From Sepioteuthis lessoniana (taxonomy: Eukaryota > Mollusca > Cephalopoda > Myopsida > Loliginidae), in NCBI GenBank assembly GCA_963585895.1, contig OY757904.1:23490059-23554058 (forward strand): DNA of 64,000 nt, given 5' to 3'. The notes under the pieces are model-generated. The model searched no databases and was not told where the DNA came from. It worked only from the letters and a program-made list of their open reading frames with translations. Below are positions 22,872 through 33,179 of this stretch, piece after piece. Within the stretch, counting starts at the first letter, position 1. Each line of letters starts with the position of its first letter. The translations under genes were made by a program, and so were the position numbers.

Positions 22872-23040
22872 GTTTGGTTTCTTTATTTAAAGGTATATCA
22901 ACTTTCATGGGTTAATTGATGCCAAAGCTATTGTTGAAGTAAAGGTCACTAATTATCTCAGAGTTGACGGGAGATATGGGAGTTGATAATTTTCCAAGGT
23001 TACAAATCCAAATAGGAACAAAATAGTATGATTGGTGCTC
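22872..23040 (-). mobile_element. SINE-A, diverged
   Basis: Reversed tail (GGTTTCTTTATTTAAAGGTA) and a decayed core; head missing. Confidence 0.6.
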
Positions 23041-23045
23041 AATTT

Positions 23046-23718
23046 CGTTTGGTTTGGTTTGATTTGGTTTGTTTGGTTGATTTTTTAGGTTTTATCGCAT
23101 ATCAACCCTTGTAGGTTATTTAATGCCAAATCCATTTTCATACGATTAATCAGTTCTATTCCTAACAATTCAGTTTTAGCATGAGTACACTCTTGAATTG
23201 TCAAAAACATTTCTATTTCAAGCTATTCGGTGTCGTCAAACAGTTCTAATTCAAACAGTTCTGATTTGTATAAGTATATATTTTGTTTACACACAGTTAA
23301 AAATCAAAACAGTTGTATATTAAACAATTCAGTTTAGTGTAAGTACAGTTTCAATTTCGAAAACAGTTTTAAACAATTTCAAACAATTCAGTTTATCATA
23401 AAAAACAATTCCACTTCTAACAATTCAGTTTGGCATAAGTATCTATTCAAATGTAAGTACACAGTTTAATTGTCAAAAACATTTCTATTTTGAGCTTTTC
23501 AGTTTAGTCAAATTGTTGTATTGCAAACGATTCAGTTTCGCATAAGTACGCAGTTTACTTCTATTTAACCCATAGATTGGGTCCTATCAGGTGCTACTAA
23601 TTTGGGCCAGAGTTGACCACTGAGCGATGGCAATGAAGGGGTAATCCTCATATCCCAAGACTCCATCATCACTAGATCCTCACTATCAGATTGTTTAGTA
23701 TCATATCCAGGACACTTG
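23046..23718 (-). mobile_element. Rep1, array copy 1
   Basis: Reversed (CCAAA)n tail at 23046-23083, TTTTATCGCATATCAACCCT, internal CAATTCAGTTT repeats and conserved block GGGTCCTATCAGGTGCTACT. It stops inside the head at AGGACACTTGTG, where the next copy starts. Confidence 0.8.
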
Positions 23719-24262
23719 TGTATGGCTTTATGGCATATCAGTCTCTGTTGGGTAATTAATACAAATTATTTTTATAAGTATATTTGTACACAGTTAAATG
23801 TTTTCAAGTATTGCTATTTAACAGTAACAATTCATAAAAACATCAGTCATTTGTTTTCAATCAGTTAAATCATTAAACAGCTCTATTTAAAATAATTCAA
23901 TTTAGCATTAGGCAAGAAAGTTAAATGGTTCCAAGTATTATTCTGTATCACTAAGAAGTCAAATAAATGTCATTTTTTACGCACAGTTAAATGTAAAAAC
24001 AGTCCTATTCCAATCAATTCATTTGAGCATAAGTTTATAGTTTAAATGTCAAACAGTTCTGTTTGACCCATGGCTAGAACCCTATTAAGTGCTACCATTT
24101 CTGGCCCGAAAGACCAGGGAGTGATGCTAAAGTTCCAGCATTACTGGAAACATATCATCAGATCGTGTGGTTTCCTATCTATGACACTCGTTAAGGGAGT
24201 CTTACTCTTCTGCAGAGGTGCAGTCGATGTATTCTACAGACCCAGCCGACTGAGCCAGAATG
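23719..24262 (-). mobile_element. Rep1, array copy 2
   Basis: Starts with the reversed tail TATGGCATATCAGTCTCTGT and runs to CCCAGCCGACTGAGCC. Internal section shortened. Confidence 0.8.
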
Positions 24263-24317
24263 GATGTCCAACTCGCATACAAAGTTACCGAAGTCCAACA
24301 CGTAAGCTACTAAGCCA

Positions 24318-24610
24318 GTATTGTTTACTTATTTGTACGTAGTTTAAATGTCAAAGCAGTCCTATTTCAAGCAATTTTGTTGAGCAGAAGTACACAGTTT
24401 AGTTCTATTTGACCCATAGATATGACCCTATCAGGTGTTACCACTTCAGGTCAGAGTGGACCTGGGAATGATGGCATTCCTCAAAGCTCCAGCCTTACTT
24501 GCAACTCACCATCTGACTGTTCATTGTCATGTCAGGACACTCGCTTGTGGGAGTCTTACTCCTCTGCCGAAAAGCAGTCGGTGTATTTTATAGCCCCAGC
24601 CGACTGGACA
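24318..24610 (-). mobile_element. Rep1, array copy 3, partial
   Basis: Last part of the internal section, then the conserved block (AGAGTGGACCTGGGAATGAT) and head CCCCAGCCGACTGG. The tail end is missing. Confidence 0.8.
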
Positions 24611-25666
24611 AAACTAAGCCAGTAGTAAATATATTATGAAAACGCATAGAAAAACAATAGGTTTTATGCAATAATTATTTTAGATCATATTCCTCAATTG
24701 ATTTCAAAAATCCTTTTCATGTGTAGAAATATATGCTATATTGGTTTCAAATGCACTCTCTCCTGGGTCGAAGAAAACTACTATATTCACAAAAGCTTGA
24801 TTACTTCATTCTAAAGTAATAAAATAAAAAGCTCCGGGAAGTTTATTGAGTATTTCGAGTACAATGCTTAAAAAATGACCCAGGAATATCTGGAAACTTT
24901 AGTGTCAGTAGCCCCAAAGCATAAAACCTCTTGTTTTGCGATAAAGACATTATTCTTCTCTCAAGAATCTATAGAGAACTATTATTCTAATTTGATATCT
25001 ATGGTGCCACCTTTCTCAACTGTCAAAGTAGAGGTCTACAAACTGCTAATATTAAGATAAAATTGAAGATATATGAATTCTATCTCATTGCCGAAATAAC
25101 TTTAGGAAATTGGCATTAATCACCATTAAAGAACAAATTCCCCAGTTCGAAATGATCAGCTTCGTCTTCATCGTATCAGTATTAATGAGAAGAGCTAAAA
25201 GGTCCGGACAGGCCAGCAGCCTGAAGGTCAATATCGCTATTATCTCCATTAATGCCACAGCTCAAATCTAGGACGCTGTTACCTAATCTAACTCTCAAAC
25301 TTTCTCCATCTCTCTAAACACTCAAAGACGTTCTGTTCTGGTTGATCAGCAGTGACACAAAGAGGGGTTACTATGAGTGCTCCATCGACTTTATTGGATG
25401 GGTCTCCAATTCATTTCGTTTTTAAAGGGCGTAAAGAGAGAAACAAATCAGGCGAAAATACCTATATCCTTTTGTCTATCATTTCAAAATAGGTCGAACA
25501 AAATCCTATTACAACTATCTGTTTATTTACAGTGAATTCTAGGGTGAGTTGATAGTTTTGTATCATTTTGGTCACGTGAGGTACAATTCAGCAACTCTGA
25601 ACTGTACTGGACTGTAAGATGTCAAGCTTGCCTGATAATCTCCGAGAGTAACGCATCGGAGTTTTG
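24611..25666. other. Spacer
   Basis: About 1 kb of mixed composition with no repeat match and no supportable coding frame. Confidence 0.4.
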
Positions 25667-25790
25667 GGCACCTCGGATGGTGTTATGGTTAGCATGCTAG
25701 ACTAACAAACCTTTACAAGTGAGTTCGAGTCTTGCTGGGCGCCCTATTCATATGATCTTGTAACATCTAAGCAAAAAGTTTTGTAAACTA
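25667..25790 (+). mobile_element. SINE-D (tRNA-derived)
   Basis: A-box-like ATGGTGTTATGGTTAGC (25677-25693) and B-box-like GAGTTCGAGTCTTG (25721-25734), then TGGGCGCCC and a short 3' body. A second copy is at 46975-47100 on the minus strand. Confidence 0.7.
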
Positions 25791-25985
25791 CTTCTTATGG
25801 GAAATTTCTTTATTGCTAAGAGCACTACGTCAGAATCTACGGTATTAGGCGTATCAGGCCTTGCCTGATCTTTTAGGTTCTTGCAACTCGTCTGAATTTT
25901 GTGGAGCCATTGGGTTACGGTTCTTTTATAAACTGAAAACATAAGTTCTCCACGTAGACTACATTGCAAAATCATCTACATGGAT
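25791..25985 (-). pseudogene. Mariner N-terminal domain remnant
   Basis: Minus-strand translation VTQWLHKIQTSCKNLKDQAR, then PDTPNTVDSDVVLLAI, fits the inter-helix segment of mariner/SETMAR-type transposases (a W..F..G...L.D..R.GRP....D pattern). No catalytic domain follows; a SINE-D tail abuts the 3' side. Confidence 0.5.
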
Positions 25986-26084
25986 TTCTAATCACAAACA
26001 TTTCAGCACACTAACTAACTCGATACGACCAATCACAGCGGGTAGACCAGCTGCCACAACAAGACTAAAGAACACAGTCCACCC

Positions 26085-26236
26085 CATTTTCCCCATCGCT
26101 AGAGTTAATATTTGGATTCATTTATTTCCAAAGGTTATCAGCACCATGCAAAATGCAAACAACCTTGTTCAGGGTTAGAACTCGGGCTGTTGCAACTACT
26201 TCCTACGACAATAACCATTCTGCCACGAGCGCTTCA
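26085..26236 (-). mobile_element. SINE-B-type head and core
   Basis: Minus strand: CGCTCGTGGCAGAATGGTTA (A-box region), TTGTCGTAGGAAGTAGTTGC, CGAGTTCTAACCCTGAAC (B-box region), GCATGGTGCTGATAACC. The tail differs from the 41.3 kb copy. Confidence 0.65.
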
Positions 26237-26302
26237 TATACATTCACACAGAGTTAAGTATTCATTAGCTACCTTATTTGTGTCCTTGTAATATTCAGTA
26301 AT

Positions 26303-26337
26303 TAAATCTTTACACACACACACACACACATTCACAA

Positions 26338-26376
<39 letters not shown>
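26303..26376. repeat. (CA)n/(TA)n microsatellite
   Basis: Interrupted CA followed by TA. The mariner at 26379 inserted at a TA at its edge. Confidence 0.93.
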
Positions 26377-26378
<2 letters not shown>

Positions 26379-27285
26379 CGATGATCATTAAATAAATTTC
26401 CAGACTTTTTTCGTATGGGCACTTTTATTGATAGTACACACATGAAACTCTAGTCCCCTTCGAATAATCTCCTCCGGCTGCAAAGCACTTGTACCGTTCC
26501 AACAACTTCTGGAAGTCCCCATGGAAGTCCTCTTGTATGAGCGTGTCAATGACCTTCGTCACAGCCTCTTTCATCTCCTCAATTGTCTCATATCGATAGC
26601 ATACGAGTTTAGGGAATAACCAAAACTCACAAGGAGCAAGGTCTGGACTATAAAGAAGGTGAGGAACTGTCTTGATGCCCATCTTGCTCAAATAGTCTGT
26701 GACAAGAATGGAGTTGTGCACTGGGGCACTGTCTTGTTGGAAATGCCACTGACCCGATTTGAAGAGTGCTGGCCTCTTCCTACGGAATCTCTTCCTGAAC
26801 TTCCTTAAAACCTCAACATAGTAACCCCAACCCTAACCGTTTGGCCAATCAACCCTGGTCTATTGACTTCCATACTCCTCCCACCCCTCTCATTATCCCT
26901 CACAGACTCCCTGGCTTCCTTGAATCTCTTATGCCACTGAAAAACTGATGCTCAATTCATGCAAGATGCTTCAAAAGCAGTCTGAAGCATTCGATACATT
27001 TTTTTGCATCATTTTTTCCAAGTTTAAAACAGAATTTTATTGCATATCGTTCTTCTAAAGTGTACTCACGTCCAGATTGTATTTTTGAAATTCACCAGCT
27101 GTGACAATTAGGCTTTAGTAGGGTGTATTCCAATTTCTGCTGTAGCAGTTCTTTTGAACTTGAAATAAAAAAAATGGCCAGTCATCTCATAATATATATA
27201 GCAATAACATACTGAATTTTCAAGAGTCTACAACAATTTTAAATGCCCATACGAAAAAATCTGGAAACCTATTGAATGAACCACG
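26379..27285 (-). mobile_element. Mariner deletion derivative, copy 1
   Basis: 907-bp element with terminal inverted repeats sharing TTTCCAGACTTTTTTCGTAT near the left end and its near-complement at the right. TA flanks at 26377-26378 and 27286-27287. It holds the N- and C-terminal parts of a transposase but lacks the middle, so it is non-autonomous. Confidence 0.9.
26425..27060 (-). pseudogene. Mariner transposase, internally deleted
   Basis: Transposases of this type cut and paste DNA at TA sites. The N-terminal helix-turn-helix part (EERYAIKFCFKLGK, ...FQWHKRFKEARESVRDNE) is joined near 26815-26840 to the C-terminal part, which carries MGIKTVPHLLYSPDLAPCEF and its third catalytic Asp (PDLAP). 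The first catalytic Asp region is missing at the joint, which is filled by TTAGGG-like sequence. The C-terminus ends ...GGDYSKGTRVSCVYYQ. A stop lies in the N-terminal part. Confidence 0.85.
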
Positions 27286-27299
27286 TATATATTTATCTT

Positions 27300-27734
27300 T
27301 TCAGCACTTAATAAGCGTGTGTGGTCCCAGCATAGTATCAAGTTGCATACGAAAATCATTGTGTATAAAGTATGTGTTTTGACGGCTCTCCTGTATGCAA
27401 GTGAGACTTAGACACTCTATAAACACCAACTCAAACTTCTTGAGGGTTTTCATCAACGGTGCCTGAGACAGATCCCATGTTTCAGATATAGAAGTATTAG
27501 GGAAAGCAGGGCTACCAAGCAGTCGATGGCAATGAAAAGTTGTCTCCGATGGGTTGGTAATATTGCGCGTATGGATGACGGCCGTCTGCAGTGGCAATTA
27601 TTCTATGGGGAAATGTGGGAAGGAAAGAGAAGAGCATTAAAACCGAAGAAGACATTTAAGGACACAATAAAATATTACTTGAAAAAGTCTGGTCTACTTG
27701 TGGACTAATGGGAAAAAATGGCTTCAGATAGAAG
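27300..27734 (+). pseudogene. LINE RT C-terminal region, 5' piece
   Basis: Plus-strand translation gives KIIVYKVCVLTALLYASET, then LLEGFHQRCLRQI, LRWVGNIARMDDGRLQWQLF, and KTFKDTIKYYLKKSGL...WEKMASDRR. This is the typical C-terminal extension of APE-type LINE reverse transcriptases. A stop replaces W after ASET. 5'-truncated just after the mariner. Continues at 28275 after the solo LTR. Confidence 0.8.
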
Positions 27735-28274
27735 AGTTACATAGCCAGATACGGCCATGTGCGAAATGGGTGAAATGGTCATCGAATGTTAGTAACATAT
27801 ATACATAGAACATAGGATTCTCGAAATTCGAAAACGCGAAACGACTTCTTTGTTCAGGTACGAAACCTTTTTATTACATTTGAGTTAAAGGTTTCGACAT
27901 AAGAAGAGAGACACAATCTTTTTATGCTGGCTTCTTCATTTGGCCCCTATCTCGTGTTGCACTCATGGCGCGCAAATTCGTCTCGCCTCAGCGAACCCCA
28001 AAAGTCGAACCTCCTCGTTCGGCGTCTAGTTTCTTCGATATCCCCCAAATCCTCCGCACGCTTCCGGTGCGTGACGTCATCCGCACTTTGTCACCCGTTT
28101 CTTCATCTCAGGCTATTGTGACATCTCCGAGTGACATGTCCTCTCTGTGCGCGCGCACGCGTTACCACCTGCATCAAGGTTGCACCTAACTAACCCATGT
28201 GCTGAGCCGAAAGGTTCTCAGCCTAAGTAAACCTAAAGGCATGAACCGAAATCCCTCGGCTATTATATTTTACA
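27735..28274 (-). mobile_element. Solo LTR, family L1-LTR, TSD GAAG
   Basis: 540-bp LTR-like unit with a terminus related to TGTTACATAGCC (here AGTTACATAGCC) at the left and TTTTACA at the right, flanked by GAAG at 27731-27734 and 28275-28278. In sense (minus) it has an AATAAA signal near 27868-27874. Similar along its length to 61925-62474 and 62692-63350. It carries a TGACGTCA-like promoter element near 28070 and interrupts a LINE reading frame. Confidence 0.85.
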
Positions 28275-28659
28275 GAAGTAAATGGCGGAAACTGATTCAC
28301 GAAAGCATAGAATCGTTTGAGAATAACAGTATGCAGTACGGCGCTTACAAACGCCTTATTCTTAAAGACGAACAGGGTCCATCACTGGGTCCACAAAGTC
28401 ACCACGCGAACTATGACATATGTGGAAAATTGTGCCTATTTCTTGCTGGTCTCGAAAGCCATCGGCGTAAATGTGCAAAATCTATATTGCACCAAATAAT
28501 GTCACTGCAAACAAAACTGAACATCGTGCCAATTCTGTGGCAAAATCTGTCATAGATTGGCTGGCCTGAAGAGTCACCTATGAACACATAAGATTTAAGG
28601 GGGAAACGGGAGGAGGACATGGGACAAAGGTGGTGATCATGCTCGAAACCGAGAGGACA

Positions 28660-28665
<6 letters not shown>
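28275..28665 (+). pseudogene. LINE 3' end with zinc fingers, 3' piece
   Basis: Continues the 27300-27734 LINE: YRSKWRKLIHESIESFE, then two C2H2-type fingers, ICGKLCLFLAGLESH and (next frame) CQFCGKICHRLAGLKSH. Such fingers close the reading frame in several invertebrate LINEs. The frameshift between the fingers and a stop in the second show it is dead. The 3' end runs into (AT)n at 28666. Confidence 0.75.

Positions 28666-28705
<40 letters not shown>
28666..28705. repeat. (AT)n microsatellite
   Basis: Pure AT directly after the LINE 3' end. Confidence 0.95.
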
Positions 28706-28707
<2 letters not shown>

Positions 28708-29329
28708 GTGTCTCTTGCCTGTATGAAAACATATTTTGCTCGTGTCTACGTTTGCGTGTGCATATATGAAATTTAGATTTTATTTTCTTTTGATATGATT
28801 AATAATTCACAAACCATTAATAATCGATAATTGATGGAAATCTGAAAATAATGAATTAGGATTTATATCAGGGAATTATTATTCAATAAAAATCAATAAT
28901 TAATTAAATTTAATTTATCGATCAATAATAGAAATGTTCAATTGAAATCAGCAGATAATTAATAAAATGGATTTGTATTTTCTTTTCTGCTGTAAGCACT
29001 GACAAAACTTTTATTGAAATGTATGGTATTGGCACACTTAGATGTTCTTCACTCAATGTTTTTACTTGGCATCAAGTATAAAAATCTTAAGTCCGGTACG
29101 AAACAATTTTTCTTTCATAGGTAAACATTTTTGCGTCATGAAATATGACACGAAAAGTAAATTATACTATTGTTATATAATTACTAAATTAATCGGCATA
29201 TTTTTTTAATCAAATGGAGAATAAAATAAATCCTTCAATGTCGAAAAAATATGAAATACTGCAATTTGCATGTCAAAGATAAATACTAGTGCGAGTTTTC
29301 AGTGTTGCCACAATTTAATGATCTATTGG
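28706..29329. other. Very AT-rich spacer, TAAT-dense
   Basis: Between 28790 and 28980 the TAAT/ATTA core occurs many times on both strands, with ATCGAT twice. No gene recognised. Confidence 0.45.
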
Positions 29330-29620
29330 ATATTATGGTTACGGCAGCATGATTGCGTGATACTTTCCATTACTCCAAGGTCAACTGTGACCTGGAGTGG
29401 TAGTACTTATTCTGTTCCCATTTATGGTCAAATAGAACTCTTTAATCGTTTACTAAGGACTATTATTTGAAACCGTACTGGTGAATGCAAATTATTTATA
29501 TTGGAAAGTAATACATGATAAATAGTATTACTAATTTACTAAATAAATAGCAATACTTGAAATCGTTTAAATAAGCACAAACAAATTAGTTCTAAACAGT
29601 TATAAGATAGTTAATTAAAA
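29330..29620 (+). mobile_element. Rep1, diverged fragment
   Basis: CAAGGTCAACTGTGACCTGG, GGTCAAATAGAACTCTTTAA and the following AT-rich internal section. Head and tail missing. Confidence 0.6.
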
Positions 29621-29657
29621 ACTATTCTCTTTCAAGTCACATACACACACACGCACG

Positions 29658-29658
<1 letters not shown>

Positions 29659-29698
<40 letters not shown>

Positions 29699-29699
29699 T
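29659..29699. repeat. (AT)n(AG)n microsatellite
   Basis: About 21 bp AT followed by about 20 bp AG. Confidence 0.95.
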
Positions 29700-30441
29700 T
29701 ATTATATATATCATCGGACAAGAGAAAATACATGGAAAAGATCCAAGATAAGGCTCTAACGGCATCATCGTGGATCTGGCAATCCCACAGAGCGACAACA
29801 AATCTGACAAAGTCTGCAGGTGTCGTGAGATACTGTTGGGGCGCTCTGGGTTAGTGGTAATGATGCTTCGGCCCCGAAACCATGCCTGAACCCAGAGTCA
29901 TCTGATGAAGGCTTTGTTAGAAGCAATGCTGTTGCATAAACATCAGTTATTGTATGATACCTACTATATACATCGGTTTTGTTATAAATGACATGCCAAC
30001 CAACCAATCATAAAACAACAACCAACCAAAATGATTATAGTCATAATATGATAAAAATGCCTATTCGTCGTAATGGCCAAAAAAGAAGAGAACATAACAA
30101 TATATACCAATAAAAATCAGAGTATCCATCTTTATTTTTTATCTTGTTATTTAGATATTTAGATGCTAAGAAAGTATGTTTAAAATATTGATTATTCGTT
30201 CAGGCTTCCCATCAAACTACGCACTTCCACATACTGTCTTATTGACTGATTATCCGGGCCTCTTCCCTCGGACGTCACTTGACACAAAGATTTACTTTCT
30301 AGACAAATATTAACTGCATGACGTTGATCCAAACACGTGTGCAAATGTTTACGTTATGTCAGAAAAGTAGTGCTTTTGAAAAAAATCAAACATATACATC
30401 GCAAGAAAAACAGGCATATCAAATAAAAATATCAGCTGATT
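29700..30441. other. Spacer with possible unnamed retroposon tail
   Basis: 29710-30025 ends in an ACCAACCAA-rich tail, like a retroposon 3' end. A VDLAIPQSDN-like translation at 29770-29800 is too short to assign. Nothing recognised from 30026 to 30441. Confidence 0.3.
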
Positions 30442-30442
30442 T

Positions 30443-30486
<44 letters not shown>
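30442..30486. repeat. (CA)n microsatellite
   Basis: About 43 bp of CA. Confidence 0.95.
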
Positions 30487-30490
<4 letters not shown>

Positions 30491-30494
30491 CGTA

Positions 30495-31355
30495 GAACGA
30501 TAAAATTGTCGCTCTAGAAAAGACGACATAATTCCATTTCCCTTTAATGAAAACCGGTTTTCTTTTTTTGTTGCAGGCCATCTACTAGTTGGCCAGTTGT
30601 GTACAAATCCCAACAGCGATAGGAGCCTTCCATCATGTCTGAAAGTGACACAATATTCAACGAGCGAGATCGGAGATGCGCCGCTGTATAACTTATACTC
30701 TCTACCGATCCAAGTTAAGAAAACAGAACCTTTGCCAGCACCCTCAAAATGCAAATCCGGACGGTTCAATGCTTGAGAGCACAACTCAACGCATCGGACA
30801 ACCTTTTGGAGGTGTTGGAGAAGAAGGACACCGCCAGGAAGACCCGGACCAAGGAGATCATCGGAATCGTCCAGGCAATCATTGATGAAACTCCACAGCG
30901 GCCTATTCGGCAGATTGCCAAAGATTTAGGCGTCTCAGACACAACTGTGAATGCATGTGTGAAGCAGGACTTTAAGTGTAGGTCCTACAGGCGTCAGACA
31001 AGCCAGATCTTGACTGAGAAGACAAAGAACCTCAGGCTAATCAAGTCCGTCAGGCTACCCTTCTCCCCCGACCTGAGCCTGCTGGACTACTTCGTTTGGT
31101 CATACGTCGAGAACATCACCAACATGACCTCCTACAACACCAAAGCAAGCTTGATCGCCGCCATCCGCCGAGCTCCCGCTATCGCTTGTGGAAAAGGCAT
31201 GCTCCCAGTTCCGGATCCGTATCGAGGCGGTGATTGAGGCTGAAGGCGGCTCTACTACATAATCAAGTAATCAAGTTACCTGAAATGTTTTTTTCAATAA
31301 AAGTATTAAAATAAAGCTGTAGTGTTGTCTTTAGGACGAAAATTTTATCGTTTCC

Positions 31356-31358
<3 letters not shown>
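30495..31358 (+). mobile_element. Tc1/mariner-superfamily deletion derivative
   Basis: 864-bp element. Left terminus GAACGATAAAATTGTCGCTC. The right terminus in reverse complement contains AACGATAAAATTTTCGTCC. TA flanks at 30493-30494 and 31359-31360. The terminal repeats are about 30 bp and imperfect. Contains an internally deleted transposase gene. Confidence 0.85.
30749..31261 (+). pseudogene. Tc1-like transposase lacking catalytic core
   Basis: 162-codon frame from ATG 30749. Residues ~28-75 hold a helix-turn-helix (RKTRTKEIIGIVQAI, then PIRQIAKDLGVSDTTVN), kept well. At about residue 104 (LRLIKSVRL) the frame jumps to PFSPDLSLLDYFVWSYVEN, i.e. the third catalytic box region. The intervening segment with the first two Asp residues is absent. 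Near 31190 a frameshift moves the conserved C-terminus (FRIRIEAVIEAEGGS) into another frame, ending at 31261. Cannot catalyse transposition; could at most bind ends. Confidence 0.8.

Positions 31359-31359
<1 letters not shown>

Positions 31360-31408
<49 letters not shown>
31360..31408. repeat. (TA)n microsatellite
   Basis: About 48 bp at the right edge of the Tc1-like element. Confidence 0.95.
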
Positions 31409-31411
<3 letters not shown>

Positions 31412-31833
31412 CCAACAAAATACGAAAAGAAGTTCTGATAATACCAATAATAAAAGCAGAGATATATCAAGTAAAAGGCAGTAACCCTTAACTATGAATC
31501 AGATAATCCTCGTCCTGTTGAAATTATTAAAAGAAGTAAACAAGTCTTCAATAAAAGAGGCACCACCTAACACAATAGTATAGATTATTAAGTGAAAGGA
31601 TATAGAAGAAAAATTAATGTAGATGACCATAGATAAGATCAAAGCCTTAGGATAGATATAAAATACAGTTGGTCGAAAAATAGGAATAAATGTAAGATAA
31701 CTAAGAAACTGACTGGAAGAATTCGAAAGTACACACAGAAAAGCCAAACAAGAACAAGAACGAAGAACCCTAAAGAGAAAGGACCAAAGTTACAATCGAA
31801 TATTTTCACAATGCTAAACTCTCTCTCTCTCTC

Positions 31834-31867
<34 letters not shown>

Positions 31868-32108
31868 ACGCACACACACACACACGTCGTCCATAATGAT
31901 ATTGATGGCTTATCTTCATCATATTGAAAACCTTTTTTCATTTGCAAACCGGTCAAGATATGGGTTCATTTTGTTAGTTTGAGCACTTTAATATATTCTT
32001 TTTTACTTTTTTTTTCTATACTAGTCTTCTGTCCAGCATTTGAGCACATTGTAATTTATCAGATGTTTTTTAAATAATTTCTATCACAAACTTTTTACCA
32101 TATATATT
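31409..32108. other. A-rich spacer with (CT)n tract
   Basis: A-rich on the plus strand to 31800, then (CT)n at 31819-31867 and a short CA tract. No gene recognised. Confidence 0.4.
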
Positions 32109-32314
32109 CGAGGTGCATACGATAAGTTTCCAGACTTTTTTCGTATGGGCATTTAAAATTGTCGTACACACTTGAAAATTCTGTATGTTATTACTATATA
32201 TCTTATTAGATGACTGAATAATTTTTATGATTCCAGGCTCAAGAGAACAGCTAGAGCAGCAATTGGAATACACCCTACTAAAGCCTGATTGTCACCGTTT
32301 GTGAATTTCAATAA

Positions 32315-33105
32315 ATGCAATCTGATACATTAGAAGAACAATATGCAATAAAATTCTGTTTTAAACTTGGAAAAAATGATACCACAAAAACGTATGGAAT
32401 GCTTCAGACTGCTTTTGGACAATCTTTCATGAAACGAGCATCAGTTTTTGAGTGGCATAAGAGATTCAAGGAAGGCAGGAAGTCTGTGAGGGATAATGAG
32501 AGGGTACGGAGGAGTAAGGAAGTCAATACACAAGAGTTGATTAGCCAAACTAAGTGAGCCGATGAGCAGCACAGACAAGCAGGGTTCGAGTCTCGATTCG
32601 TTCCCGACCTTCCCCTCCCCTTTATCTCCACTTTAATCGGCCTTCGGGCTTTTGACCTTGTGTCAAGTCGTGTCTGGTGGGAGGCAGCGACAAATAAACG
32701 GTTAGGTTAGGCTTAGGGTTACTATGTTGAGGTTTTACGGGAGTTCAGGAATAGATTCCGTCGGAAGAGGCGAGCGCTCTTCAATCGGGTCAGTGGCATT
32801 TCCACCAGGACAATACACCAGTCCACAACTCCATCCTTGTCATTAGACCATTTCATCAAGATGGGCATCAAGACAGTTCCTCACCTTCTCTATAGTCCAG
32901 ACCTTGCTCCCTGTGACTTTTGTTTATTCCTTAATCTCAGAGACTGTCATTATGAGACAATTGAGGGGATGGAAGAAGCTGTGACGAAGGTCATTGACAC
33001 GCTCACACAAGAGGACTTCCATGGGGCCCTGCAGAAGTTGTTAGAACGGTAGAAGAAGTGCATTGCAGCCGGAGGAGATTACTTCGAAGGGGACTAGAGT
33101 TTCAT
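32315..33105 (+). pseudogene. Mariner transposase, internally deleted
   Basis: N-terminal part 32315-32550 (LEEQYAIKFCFKLGK, ASVFEWHKRFKEGRKSVRDN) and C-terminal part from ~32722 (VLREFRNRFRRKR-like, then HFIKMGIKTVPHLLYSPDLA). The middle with the first catalytic Asp is absent. A stop (TAG) follows LQKLLER at 33050-33052. Same family as the pseudogenes at 26.4 and 48.0 kb. Confidence 0.85.
32551..32699 (+). mobile_element. 149-bp insert inside mariner copy 2
   Basis: Absent from copy 1 at the same place. Starts after CCAAAC and ends with ATAAAC, so AAAC may be a short target duplication. A B-box-like GGGTTCGAGTCTC suggests a short SINE, but no clear A box was seen. Confidence 0.5.
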
Positions 33106-33179
33106 TTGTGTACTATCAATAAAAGTGCCCATACGAAAAAAGCCTGGAAACTTATTTAATGATCCTCGTATATATATGA

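Larger units (their letters stand above)
32109..33168 (+). mobile_element. Mariner deletion derivative, copy 2
   Basis: Left end CGAGGTGCATACGATAAG with TTTCCAGACTTTTTTCGTAT; right end in reverse complement CGAGGATCATTAAATAAG. TA follows the right end; the left flank is TT, perhaps mutated. It has the same internal deletion as copy 1 plus a 149-bp insert at 32551-32699. Confidence 0.88.

Noticed and set aside
26812..26840. Interstitial telomere array
   Set aside because: Only about three degenerate TTAGGG-like units at a mariner deletion joint; too short to be an array.
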